NCBI GenBank assembly: GCA_024196135.1
Contig: JAMQCK010000022.1
Span: 62,001 to 126,000 of the forward strand
DNA length: 64,000 bases
Direction of reading: 5' to 3'
From: Pleurotus ostreatus/Saccharomyces cerevisiae fusant
Taxonomy: Eukaryota; Opisthokonta
Position 1 is the first letter of the stretch. Every line of letters starts with the position of its first letter. Positions 54,526 through 64,000 of the stretch are shown here, piece after piece. The position numbers were made by a program, and so were the translations under genes. The notes under the pieces were generated by a model, which was not told the DNA's origin, made no database searches, and saw only the letters and a program-made list of their open reading frames with translations.

Positions 54526-55264
54526 CCGCGAATATGCATTCATCCTGTACTCACAAGCAATCAAGCGGTATAAAGAAGTCCCCTTTCAATTTCTCCACTC
54601 GGATGCTAGAGGAGGAGACGCTCAGACCGCTCTGTAATTGTCAAAGATGACCGAGTAAGCCAGGAAGCGATGGTCTTCAAACCCCCGGCCCGTCACCGTC
54701 ATCGGAACTTGCCGAACTCACAATATCGATGGTGCTATTTTTGGCACCGAATTTCCAGGAAGATTTCGCGCAGATTTCCTGTGGTCTCCCACCTCTCGAC
54801 CTTCCCATACTATACGAGCCCGACTCAGCCCTCGAGTTAAATACGCTTGAGGGGTATTGGATGCTGCCGTACCCTTCTCGAGTCATTTCGACGCCGATGA
54901 AGATCCGGGCGCTGATATAGAGGACTTCATTGAGCGGGCGCCTGTCCTCTCTTCTCCTTCCCTTCCTCTTCTTCGTCTGCTCGTAACGCGCTGGAATAGG
55001 ATGCTGATAATAATTGAAGCCTATACATATATACATAGGAGAAAGGAATAGGTGCGTACGCTCGTTCAGCGAGCAAGGGCGAGAGCTGACGGGGACATAG
55101 CATCGGTTATAATGTACATAATCCTGGAAGAGTCGTGGCCGGTCGTGAAGTCCTGAACAGCAAGAGAGGAGAAGACGAAGGACGTATGATACAGGACAGA
55201 GGTCTGAAAGGGATGCTGGAATTGTCGGTGAGTCGTCGTCCACCCGCGAGTACCATTACTCACC
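54526..55264. other. Uncertain stretch downstream of Maf1
   Basis: Frames on both strands look weakly coding around 54680-54920 (minus: ISARIFIGVEMTREGYGS, ending DIVSSASSDDGDGPGV; plus: PNFQEDFAQISCGLPPLDLP). They overlap, so at most one is real, and neither has a recognised family or start. Confidence 0.2.
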
Positions 55265-56314
55265 TCAAGCAGAGCTCCTCAAACCAAGAGCACGCGCACC
55301 AGCTCCGGCGCCTCCCTCCCATCCCAAGAAGCGCTCCGGCGACTTGTGACGACTCGACAGGAAGTCTGATGCCTCGCCGCCAGGCCACGACCTTGCCATG
55401 CCCTTCGCGCGCGCCCAGACGGTGACGTAGAGTATGCGCTTCAGCTTCCGGTTCAGGAAGAACCAGTGCGACGACCAGAGGAGCGCCCCGCTGGGCCCAA
55501 ACAGCGGTGATTCATCCTCCTCGTCGGACGCGGCGTGCCGCCTGAGCATGATCGGCGACGAGCGGCCAGGCCGCACAGGATCCTCCATGTCGTACTCGTC
55601 GAAGTCGAAGACGCCCGTGTCACCCCCGTCCTCGTCGCTGCCGCTCCCCGTCGGCGCCACGTCATCATCCCCGTCGTCATTCTCGTGCGGGTCGGCGTCG
55701 ATGTCGGGTGTGTATGAGTAGACCTCGCAGTCGGCGAGGCCGATCGCGTCGTCGAGTATGCGGAACATATGCGGGTGGGTGCCGGCTTGGATGGGCGGGG
55801 GTGCGAAGGGGCTGGCGGCGATCTGGTCGTAGGGGGAGACGGAGCTCGGCACGGAGGAGGGGAAGAAGTCGGGCGTGGTGGGCGGGTAGGCGGAGTAGGT
55901 GCGCGGGGGGCGCGCGCCGCCGGTGACGAGCGTCGCGCTGAGCGCATTGAGCACCGCCGCGCCGCTCCCCTCGCGCGCGAAGTGCGACGGCTTCACGTCC
56001 GAGAACTCGTGGTCCGGGTAGGCGATGTTGAGCGTCGCTATGAGGAGGTAGAGCGTCTTGCGCGCGCCGTGCTTGTCGAATGCGCCGAACGGCGTCATCT
56101 CCGCCTCGCGGTCGAGTGCGGCCCACGACGGCGCGGGCGGCGAGTGCGCCGCGTCGTCCTTGTACGCGGTCTCGAGCGTCTTGATGAGCTTCTTGTCTCG
56201 CTTGACGTTCTTGCAACTGTATGCTTCGAGGCGGGTATGCACCGCACATTCGGGCCCCTCGTGCGTGAGGGCTTGGGCCAGCCGCGATAAGGCTGGGATT
56301 TCAATGTACTTCAT
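55265..56314 (-). CDS. MAF1: Maf1, repressor of RNA polymerase III
   Basis: Nuclear/cytosolic regulator that shuts down tRNA and 5S RNA synthesis under stress by binding Pol III. A single 349-residue frame. The start is MKYIEIPALSRLAQALTHEG, near the usual MKYLE opening. The A box covers ECAVHTRLEAYSCKNVKRDK and KLIKTLETAYKDD, with a linker containing ARKTLYLLIATLNIAYPDHE and FSDVKPSHFARE. The B/C boxes read DDAIGLADCEVYSYTPDIDA and GALLWSSHWFFLNRKLKRIL followed by YVTVWAR. Between them is a long Ser/Pro/Asp-rich insert with many SP sites, where phosphorylation would keep it inactive, as in yeast. The C-terminal extension after YVTVWARAKG is Gly/Ala-rich and not conserved. Confidence 0.93.
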   Translation of the reverse strand: MKYIEIPALSRLAQALTHEGPECAVHTRLEAYSCKNVKRDKKLIKTLETAYKDDAAHSPPAPSWAALDREAEMTPFGAFDKHGARKTLYLLIATLNIAYPDHEFSDVKPSHFAREGSGAAVLNALSATLVTGGARPPRTYSAYPPTTPDFFPSSVPSSVSPYDQIAASPFAPPPIQAGTHPHMFRILDDAIGLADCEVYSYTPDIDADPHENDDGDDDVAPTGSGSDEDGGDTGVFDFDEYDMEDPVRPGRSSPIMLRRHAASDEEDESPLFGPSGALLWSSHWFFLNRKLKRILYVTVWARAKGMARSWPGGEASDFLSSRHKSPERFLGWEGGAGAGARALGLRSSA

Positions 56315-57150
56315 TTGGTGCGTATAGAGCAGAGGTCGGTAGGGTGGAGGTGCTGCTGGAATATGGGCGGGCCTGCGTTGAGCGCAGGGCGGTATGTGCG
56401 TCGGGCGCGGGGCCTTTGTCTTGATGTTGCTGGGAAAGGTGACCGTATTTGTTTACCTGCGCCTCCACGCGAACACATTGCGGAATTGCCTTTTCGGTCC
56501 GTGGCCCGCGGAGTGGCGCACGTCCATTCTCTTGGCAGTGGCACGTTCGAGTTCGGGATATCGAGACGAATGCATGCGCAATGGTGGAAGAAGAGAAAGA
56601 AATGACCATCTTCGAGCGGGCGAACGTTTGATTGCCATCAAACTGAAATGAACTCTGGGGAAAAAGGTAACCTCCTCCGCTTCCAGTGCCCGGCATGGTA
56701 GGCGCTGTTACATGTATAACGAAGTGCGTTTACAAGGTCTTCGTCACCATGCACTCAACCTAATTGGGCATTCAGAAGGGGAAAGGGGGAAACCACGATA
56801 GAGGGTCGCGAGTACAGGACTGCTTGCGCCCCCTGCGGGAGCGGACCCACAAGTACAAACACACAATTATAACATGAAGCAACAGCGAATAGCATGGTAA
56901 TATACATCCCGCAGAGAAGAAGGGTCGATAGGGATGAATCAGAGCAACAGATTGTGGAAAACATAGTCCAGCCTTCGAAGAGGCAGGTCGACAAGTAGCG
57001 ATGCTTAATATCTGTTGTTGGTCGATACTGTAGGTCGTACAATATGGGTCGGCTTCACTTGGTGATTCAGGATATTGAGGAGTGACTGAGCGGATGAATT
57101 ATGGCTGGAGAACATGAGTGGAGACGATAGGGAGCGACAAGGCGTAACCG
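56315..57150. other. Upstream region of Maf1, nothing recognised
   Basis: ORFs of 60-130 codons occur on both strands, overlapping each other, with no motif. No gene is supported. Confidence 0.4.
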
Positions 57151-57910
57151 CGTGTGACAGAGGCGTTACGCAAATTGGGATCGCCGCTGCACCAGGCATG
57201 GCTTTCCTACTTTGTCCAATGGCACGTCGCTGAGATCCCCTTCATCCTGAGGGTCATGTCGTCCATATCGCGCGAGGGCCTTGTTGCCCATGAATCCCAG
57301 CATCTGAGGTCGCAGTGTGATCGCGAGGAGGTTTCGATGTCCATCGAAGGGTCGAGCGCAGCTGTGGCGCGTGGTCGAAGCCAAGGTGCGTGCTTAGAAC
57401 ATTGCTCGGAGACTTTCGTACTGAGTTGCGCCCAGGAGCGCTAAGGACGCTTGTTCGGTAGCTTTGACATCGTAGACAACCATTCAGTCCAACGAGAGGG
57501 CTTGAGATGAGAGCTAGTCCCAACGGCCAGAAACTGCAATGTCATCGAAGGGGGACCGAGGCGCACAGACAGCTCGCAGACCTCGTAGGTCGTCGCCTGA
57601 TATGCACTACACCCAAATCTGGGCGCAAGCTCTTCCATCTAGCCGGCAGAACCTCTACGCACCTCGGCTGCTCTCAAGCTTCAAGATCCTTGCCGTATCT
57701 CTGCCGTATACGAAGATCGCATGCCCGTAGCACATCCGGGGTCCGCGCAGATAGGAGGGAAGGAGGCTCTCGATGTCCCGCCTTTGCAGTGCAGCCACTG
57801 GACGGCTGATCGTGCAAATTCCACACGCATTTAGCCAGGCCAACCAGGAGATGTCGCCAGTGCAGTCCATTGCATACGCGGGCCAGCCATGGCCCCGCCC
57901 GCGGAGCCAA
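57151..57910 (-). other. Coding-like minus-strand fragments, possible decayed gene
   Basis: Two frames look protein-like: MDCTGDISWLAWLNACGICT with IESLLPSYLRGPRMCYGHAI (57655-57870), and MEELAPRFGCSAYQATTYEV with PSMTLQFLAVGTSSHLKPSR (57441-57638). The spacer between them is too short for a normal intron, and each ends in a stop. I recognise no family. It may be a pseudogene fragment. Confidence 0.25.
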
Positions 57911-58190
57911 GAGCGCAGATGACCGCCGTCAGGTCAGAAGGCAGGAGGTGGAGAACACCGCCCCAGATTCTGTCAGCGACTCCCAGCCTCCAGGCGTTGC
58001 GCTTTTGCCCATAACAGGTACCAGCGCAAATCCTGAACTCTACCCATTACCGCCCCTTTGGCGCAGCTTGTTCTCGGCTCCTGCAGGAGCGCAAAACCCT
58101 TCTCACGCGTCCCTCCAACTTCCCCTCATCCAGCGCTCGAAAATCGCAGGATATCCCGCACGACGTTCTAGGACCGGAGATCACAGCGAC

Positions 58191-59037
58191 ATGATGAGCT
58201 CTGGTGAGTCTCGCATTGGGCGTGGGGGTGGCTGGCTGATGAAGTCGTTGCGCTATCAGTGCAGTGGGCGCCGGGGACGCAGAATGCGGCTCCCACCGTT
58301 GGCCAGCCAGTGGCTCCTGCCTTGGGTCCATCCCAGACGACAGACGAACCAGAGGGCAGCCCCGCCGATCGGACATGCAAGAAATGTGGTAGAATCTTCA
58401 CAAGGTGCGTATCTGACTGTCCACCCCCTCTACACCCGGCATGTTGTTGCTCGCCCTGCGACTCGCATTGGACCTGCAATCGGCCTTCCTCGACTGGGAA
58501 TACCCCTCACGCCCCTTCCCAGGCCCAGCGCTCTCTTCACCCACATGAACACGCATACCGGGAAGCGACGTACGTGCATTTACTCCGTGCCATCCTTCTT
58601 CCGTTGAATCAGACGCCTAACCGACGCCAGCGCACGAATGCGGCGCGCCCGGCTGCAACTCCGCCTTCGCGGCGCGCTCGAACATGCTCCGGCACCGCCG
58701 CACGCACGGCGAGGAGGTCGTGGCCGCCCTCGAGGAGCGCGAGCGGCGGGAGGCGGCCGCGCGCCCGCCCCCGCCGGCGGTGTTCAGCACGCCGATCGTG
58801 AACGAGCAGGTCGGCGGCGGCGGCGGCGGCGACGCGCCGGTGACCGTGCAGTGGATGACGCCGAACCGCGCGGCGCGGGCGTACAGACGGTATCCCGATG
58901 TTATTCCTCATGTGGAGGCGAATCTTGTAACGCCTGTTGCACCAGGGACCACATCTTCTGCGCCCGTCTATTGGCAGGGTGCGGCCCCTCAGCATGATGG
59001 GCACAACGGCCACGGAAGTAGCTATATGTGGGCGTGA
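58191..59037 (+). CDS. C2H2 zinc finger protein (paralogue of the gene at 27940)
   Basis: Probable nuclear DNA-binding regulator. Four exons. Exon 1 gives only MMSS plus one base. The N-terminal part reads VQWAPGTQNAAPTVGQPVAP. Finger 1 is CKKCGRIFTRPSALFTHMNTH and finger 2 CGAPGCNSAFAARSNMLRHRRTH, joined by TGKRPHE, the classical Kruppel-type linker. Introns lie after IFTR and after TGKR, the same two places as in the 27940 gene. The tail has an acidic/basic helix (VVAALEERERREAAARP), a glycine run and VQWMTPNRAARAYRRYPDV, matching the paralogue's VRWMPTNQPTRNYAPYV. It ends HGNGHGSS-like then YMWA. The start is the first Met of a short exon; the frame upstream is not convincing. Confidence 0.82.
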
Positions 59038-59666
59038 AGAGACGCGGATGATAGGCGTATGATGGAGAGCAGTGGAGGGTGTGGCCTATGATGCTGGTCA
59101 TACGATAGGTATAGGTGAGTGACTCCTTGCGATTCATATGCAAGTGGCTGCGAGTTTTCGTTTCTTGCGTCAGGTACACACCAGAGCGGTATCGAACGAT
59201 TATATCGGAGCTGTGTGCGTGCTAGTTCCTGGTCTGTACTTGTAGCAGTTTGACATCGACTGGGTGCTTCGTTATGATATACACGAGGGCTTTGAGTATG
59301 TTCATAGACCGATATACCGTTCCCGAGAAGGACAATGAGCGGTCGGTCTCGAGAACGTGTGTGACATCCCCATGTGACTGGCCACTGAGTTGCTTTCGTT
59401 CCTTTACCAGTAATCCTATCGGCTCAGAGCTCGCCGCCTTCCCATCGTTTCGATGAAGTGCTTCGCATGTCAACGATGTTCTGACGATGCCATGTTGTAC
59501 GCGAACAAGTACTGAGTGGTGCTAGATTAAAACCATAATGTAAGTACATCCAACATGTAGTAAATACACAAAACTATCGTAACATCGTTAACGCTCCGTC
59601 CATCGTTATAACATAGACAAAAAGGACCCACATCCAAAGGCGAGAGGAAAGGCAAGGACCGGACGA
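59038..59666. other. Convergent 3' flanks, nothing recognised
   Basis: It lies between the stop of the zinc finger gene (plus) and the stop of Mgm1 (minus). It is AT-richer than the coding DNA and I see no gene. Confidence 0.4.
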
Positions 59667-62600
59667 TCAGAAGATGTTGCTGAACAACCCGCGCTGGCGT
59701 CTTGACGCGGCAGGCTTCGGGTCAGCGCGGAGGGTCGAGAGGCTGTTCAGCTGCTTCATGACCTGGATAAACAGTGGTAAGCGATGATCCTGGAGGAGGT
59801 CAGGAAGGGAGCACACCTCTTCCAACTTGTCCTTGCGCTCCTGCAAGTCAAGATGTCGCCGTACAGCAGGGTTCTCGCGCGCGAACTCGAGGATCTCCTT
59901 CCGGTCGAGGTCGTACAATAAGCGGGAGTCGATCTCGCGGGGAAACTGAAGCAAAGCGGTAAGTACGCGTGCGACATTCATGGAAAGAACTGGACTTACT
60001 TGGTAAAAGAAATGGTCTAAAAGCTCTATGTTGATGAACATGGCGGAGGTGTATGCAAGCTTGTCCGCGACAACATCGAGGAAGGCTTCGGGGCAGAAGA
60101 CATCGTTCTCGGGGCCAGACCGACACCGCTTGGACTTCAGGGCGGCCAGACGCAACTTGAGGATGGCTAACCGGTCGGCGTAAAGAAGCGCATGACGAGC
60201 TGGACATGACTTAGCAAATGAGCGTGTTACATGGGCGAGTGGTGCTCACCATCGTGTATCTGCGCCGGCGGGTATTTGTAGGATTCGGGGGTGATCTCGT
60301 CCTCCTGCGGCGCGCCCTCCAAACGCTTGACCTTCCGCTCCTTCTCCTTCTCCTCCAGCGTCTTCACATACTGGATCAAGCTCCCCAACCGCCTCGACCC
60401 GCCCACTTTCTTCCGGATATCCTTCAGCTTCGTCTCGCACATCGTCAGCTCGTTCTCGAAGAGCTTCACGGCCTGCTCGCGGCCGAGGTTCCACTCGCGC
60501 TCGTCAACCTCCACGTCGTACTTATACGGCTTGATGCAGTTCTCGACCTGATCCGACGTCACGCCGATGCGATCGCGCAGGATGGCGTGCGAGAACTCGA
60601 TGAGGCGCTCTGCGGTGCGTGGGTGGTAGTTGAACGGTTCGCTCGCGGCGATGGAGTCGATGAGCGTGCGCAGGCCGTCCGCGACCAGGAGCGTGGCATC
60701 ACGGCCTACACCGGACTTTGTCAACAGGGAGGATGCGGCGTCGAGCTTGTGGCGCCAGTAGGGGTCGACATCTTCCGCCGTCTTCCGCGGGTCGGCGCCG
60801 AGTTGGTTAAGCTCTGGTGTGCGGCGATCGAGCCAGTAGAGCTGCTCGAGGACGTCCATGACCTTGTCGTCGAGCATCGCCTTCAGCTTCGCGCGAATGA
60901 TAGGCCGACAGAACTGCTGAGTGTGCTCGGCGAAGCGTGCCTTCAGCTTGTCCATAGTCTCCGCGACATATGACTCGGCGGTGACGCGACGGTCGTTGTA
61001 CTGCACCTTGAACTGGTAGGTCGCCTCCTCCAGCTCAAGCTGAACAGCGTTGGTGATGCCATGAAGCGAGGAAGCCATTGACGACTCCAGGACCTCCATC
61101 AATCGACGACGCAAGGTGTCCGTGCCAACCATGAGGTTGCCAGTACGGAAGACATCGCGATGATGAGCGAAGAAGTCCTCCTCGTTACGACGCGCCACCT
61201 CCTGAGCGTTCTCGCGAGGGGAGATGCGCCTGCCGGCCTTGGCAACGACACCGACGTAACCCAAGTGCAGAGGGTATCGGTTGCCCGCCAAGATGCTAGC
61301 GCCCTGCTCAGGGGGAACCAGGTCCATCTTCGTGATGACGCCGATGGTGCGCAAGCCCAGAGGGTCCACCGCACGACTAGCCCTCAGCGCAGGCGAGTTG
61401 GCAAGATCGACGTCAGCAGCGCATACGGCAAGGATAATGTTGGGCTCCCGGATGTATCGCTCGCAAAGACTCGCGATCTTGCTCTTGAGCGTTTCGGGCT
61501 GGTCCATGGAGGCAATCTGAATGTATCCCGGGAGGTCAATGAGAGTGAGATCGGGGACGTTGGGCGAATATATCCGGAGGTCGATAGGCTCGTCCGAGAC
61601 GCATTCAGAGGCGGGCACCGCCATATTGAGATCGGTCAGAGTGCGCTGGATTTGAGAGAAGTCGGTAATCTTGCCGAGCCCGAGGGCGGGGAACTCGCCG
61701 TATTCCGCTGCGCGCTTGTTGCCGTCGTTGTTGGGAGTATGAATGAGCGTGAGCTCCAGTGGGCGACGAGTCACCATATTGTTTCCTCTGTTATGCATTA
61801 GCATCTTCTCTCAGATCCAGTAGTACTCCACGCACTTGGGAAGGAACTCGTGCCCGACAATGGTTTCCAAGACCGAGCTCTTGCCAGAGCTCTGACTGCC
61901 AATGACGACGATGCTGGGCAACTTGAGCGCGTCGCTCTGGTCGATGCTGAGAAGCATGCTGCGTATCTCGATGAGCTTGCGCGTGAGGTGCATGAGGCCG
62001 TTTTGAGTGGTGTTGTCATCGCCGCCCTGCTTGGGCTCAGCAGGCGATGACATGGTCGCGGCGACCAGCGCAGCAATGGCAGCCTCGTCCGTTGGAGGTT
62101 TCTTGCCCCCATCCTGCTGATCACCTCCCTCGTCCTCTCCCTGCTGTCGCCTCTTCTCTCGACGCTCCTTCATGCCGGAGAACAGGTCCTTGAGGAACTG
62201 AGGGGCCTCGGCATTGGATACGCGATCGGTGGCGCCCTTCAGCCCTTCGGACAGACCCTCGGACACCTCCTTGAGACCGCCTGACGCAGAATCAAAGAGT
62301 CCGCTGGCCGTATCTTGCACGGTATTCATCCACTCCGAGGTCGTCTTCTTGAATTCTGTATGTGTGTAAGCCGACCGCGTACTTCCTCAAGTAGGACGTG
62401 ACGCACCATCGACCTTGTAGTTCGCGTACGCAAATCCCCCTGCGCCGACAGTTGCACCAGCTATTGGAATCCGGAATGCGCGCGCCATGAAGCGAGGGAT
62501 GGACGAATACGAGATCGCGCGCGCATGCATCTGGCGAAACACGGCCGGCGCAGGCATAGCGTATCGTCGCCGTAGAGACCCCGAGGAGAGGTGGAGTGTC

Positions 62601-62749
62601 GTATTAGGCCGCGCCGCAGGATGCAGGCGGTGAATGGGCCGAGTCTGCTGCAGTCCTTGCCTCCGCGCCGCCGCCGCTGCCGCCGCGAGACCATATGTCG
62701 CCGTCTTCTTGCAGAAGAGGGACAGGCGTTGGCGCATGTTCGCGTACAT
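59667..62749 (-). CDS. MGM1: Mgm1/OPA1-type dynamin GTPase of the inner mitochondrial membrane
   Basis: Large GTPase needed for inner-membrane fusion and cristae shape. The N-terminus [20 protein letters not shown] is a mitochondrial presequence rich in Arg/Ala. [20 protein letters not shown] is the inner-membrane anchor. After a charged linker ([20 protein letters not shown]) the GTPase domain begins: [20 protein letters not shown] (P-loop), [13 protein letters not shown] (switch I), [13 protein letters not shown] (DxxG) and [13 protein letters not shown] (G4). Middle and effector parts follow, such as [40 protein letters not shown] and [20 protein letters not shown], ending [11 protein letters not shown]. 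About 930 residues, the usual length. The intron after FLPK splits a Lys codon and closes the frame. It shares a roughly 400-bp divergent promoter with the aldolase gene. Confidence 0.95.
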
Positions 62750-63151
62750 GCTTGAGGACCGCCTTGGGTAACGAGCGGGGAGAGGCGGGGAGATACAGAC
62801 GAAGTTGCTTGTCGCCGTCGTCGACGTTGCCGGAGAATGCGCGTCGGTTCGGCAGACGCCGACAAAGGTCGTTCACGTGACGCTGACTTTATGCGCCCAC
62901 AAGTTCGACTTCTTGGCCCGCGCATGGATTGGGATGGAGGCCATGGTGCACAAGTGCCCCATGCACTACTGCACAGCTGCACGCTTTCCAGCGGTCTCCG
63001 CCCATCGAGCTGTGGGGACCGTCAAGGCTTGCGTGGCACACAATATAGAGAAAGAATCCGCGGATCCGGATCTCGACGGGCCGCCAGATTGCACATCGAT
63101 TCTATCGCAGCCGGGGTTGCTTCGGACCACCACTTATATCTCCAGCTCATC
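62750..63151. other. Divergent promoter region of MGM1 and the aldolase gene
   Basis: 402 bp separate the two starts. I saw no clear TATA box for either gene. ORFs crossing it have no supporting features. Confidence 0.5.
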
Positions 63152-64000
63152 ATGTCTGCACCACCGAAAGGTTACTACGTCCCCGCCGTTCTCTTCTACG
63201 ATGACAAGGAGGAATTCGACGTGCCCGCGATCCAGGCACACGTCCTGCGTCTGGCTCAGGTGCATTCGTGACTAACGTTCTCAGCGTTACGGGGACTGAT
63301 TCATCTCACTAGGGAGGTGTGACTGGCATCTTGGTCCAGGGAAGCAACGGGGAAGCCCAGTACTTGACGCGCGAGGAGCGGAAGACCGCGATCGCGCTGA
63401 CACGAAAGACCCTCGACGACAATGGTTTTCAGAACACGCTCGTGATCGCCGGTACTGGCTCTCAGTCCACGCGCGAGACTATACAGTTCTGCGTCGATGC
63501 GAAGGAATCTGGAGCGAGTCACGCGTTGGTGCTCACCTCGTCCACCTGGCCGCCCCAAATGACCCCGGACAACATCATCCGCTTCCACACCGCTGTGCGT
63601 AGTTCATGCATTTGCTGCCAGTGCACGCCAGCACTTGCTAACGCGTCCCCTCCTACCAGGTCGCCGACGCCTCCCCCATCCCCATCATGATCTACAACTT
63701 CCCCACCGTCACCGCCGGCATCGACCTCGACTCGGACGTGATCGGCGCACTCGCCGCCCACCCCAACATCGTCGGCACGAAGCTCTCCTGCGGCAGTATC
63801 GGCAAGCTCCACCGCCTCGCGTCCTCCTTCCCCGCGTCCGAGTTCGCCACCTTCGCCGGCAAGTCCGAGTTCTTCGTGCAGGGGCTGCTATCTGGGGGGG
63901 CCGGAGGCATCACCGCACTCGTGAACGTCATCCCGAAGGTGCACGGGAAGGCGTTCGCGCTGTGGAAGGAGGGCAAGCTCGAAGAGGCGCTGGCGCTGCA
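63152..64000 (+). CDS. DapA-family aldolase (dihydrodipicolinate synthase / 4-hydroxy-2-oxoglutarate aldolase type), 3' end cut
   Basis: Class I aldolase forming a Schiff base with pyruvate-like substrates. The start is MSAPPKGYYVPAVLFYDDKE. LVQGSNGEAQYLTREER matches the family GTTGE block, VIAGTGSQSTRETIQF the G-T-G-S turn, and IPIMIYNFPTVTAGIDLDSD carries the catalytic Tyr (YNFP). The Schiff-base lysine lies in NIVGTKLSCGS. FFVQGLLSGGAGGITALVNVIP matches the later core. Fungal members of this type are usually called 4-hydroxy-2-oxoglutarate aldolase-like or DHDPS-like; which reaction runs here is not known, and fungi do not use the DHDPS route to lysine. Three exons are seen; the frame runs past base 64000. 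Confidence 0.9.

Noticed and set aside
1..64000. Mobile elements, CRISPR, viral or bacterial defence systems.
   Set aside because: I found no transposase, reverse transcriptase, terminal repeats, regularly spaced repeats or phage-like genes. The organism is a eukaryote with intron-rich genes.

Overview
The window comes from a filamentous basidiomycete, most likely an Agaricomycete. Genes are dense and lie on both strands. They are broken by many short GT-AG introns, mostly about 45-80 nt. Coding DNA is GC-rich, and families typical of mushroom-forming fungi are present: DUF6535, MYND zinc finger with DUF4470, F-box/LRR, F-box-like/ankyrin, FPSGG-rich secreted proteins and Kre9-like GPI proteins. 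I saw no operons, CRISPR arrays, integrated viruses, transposase/RT ORFs or rRNA, and recognised no tRNA by eye. All gene models are manual splices of the sequence, checked mainly by whether phases agree and the reading frame closes.

Layout. 1-6.4 kb: the 5' part of a CCDC174 homologue, then two tandem aldo-keto reductases separated by decayed copies of flanking genes, then a small secreted eight-cysteine (CFEM-like) protein. 7-8.5 kb: F-box protein. 10.2-11.6 kb: secreted FPSGG-repeat protein. 12-15.5 kb: DUF6535 membrane protein. 16-21.5 kb: a ten-exon, 1654-residue Ala/Glu/Pro/Val-rich protein with eleven copies of a proline-directed Ser repeat and a C-terminal CaaX box. 22-22.9 kb: Kre9-like GPI protein. 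23.3-26.6 kb: PRMT5. 28-31.6 kb: C2H2 zinc finger protein, an uncharacterised gene and a DUF6987 protein. 32.4-35.1 kb: tandem secreted-protein pair. 35.5-39.9 kb: F-box-like/ankyrin protein, NmrA-like oxidoreductase and a four-TM protein. 40.3-45.1 kb: two MYND/DUF4470 paralogues, one apparently broken. 45.4-47.8 kb: RNase P subunit Pop4 and an acyl-protein thioesterase, divergent. 48-50.6 kb: cytochrome P450. 51.7-53.8 kb: peroxisomal SCP2-domain protein convergent with mitochondrial enoyl reductase Etr1. 55.3-56.3 kb: Maf1. 58.2-59 kb: a second C2H2 gene, paralogous to the first. 59.7-62.7 kb: Mgm1/OPA1 dynamin. 63.2 kb to the edge: DapA-family aldolase.

The conserved cellular genes (PRMT5, Pop4, Maf1, Mgm1, Etr1, CCDC174) form a stable backbone. 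Between them sit fast-evolving, locally duplicated genes: the AKR pair, the secreted pair, the MYND pair and the dispersed zinc finger pair. The least understood items are the CaaX-ended repeat protein and the two identically spliced secreted proteins. I found no evidence that neighbouring genes form a single pathway.
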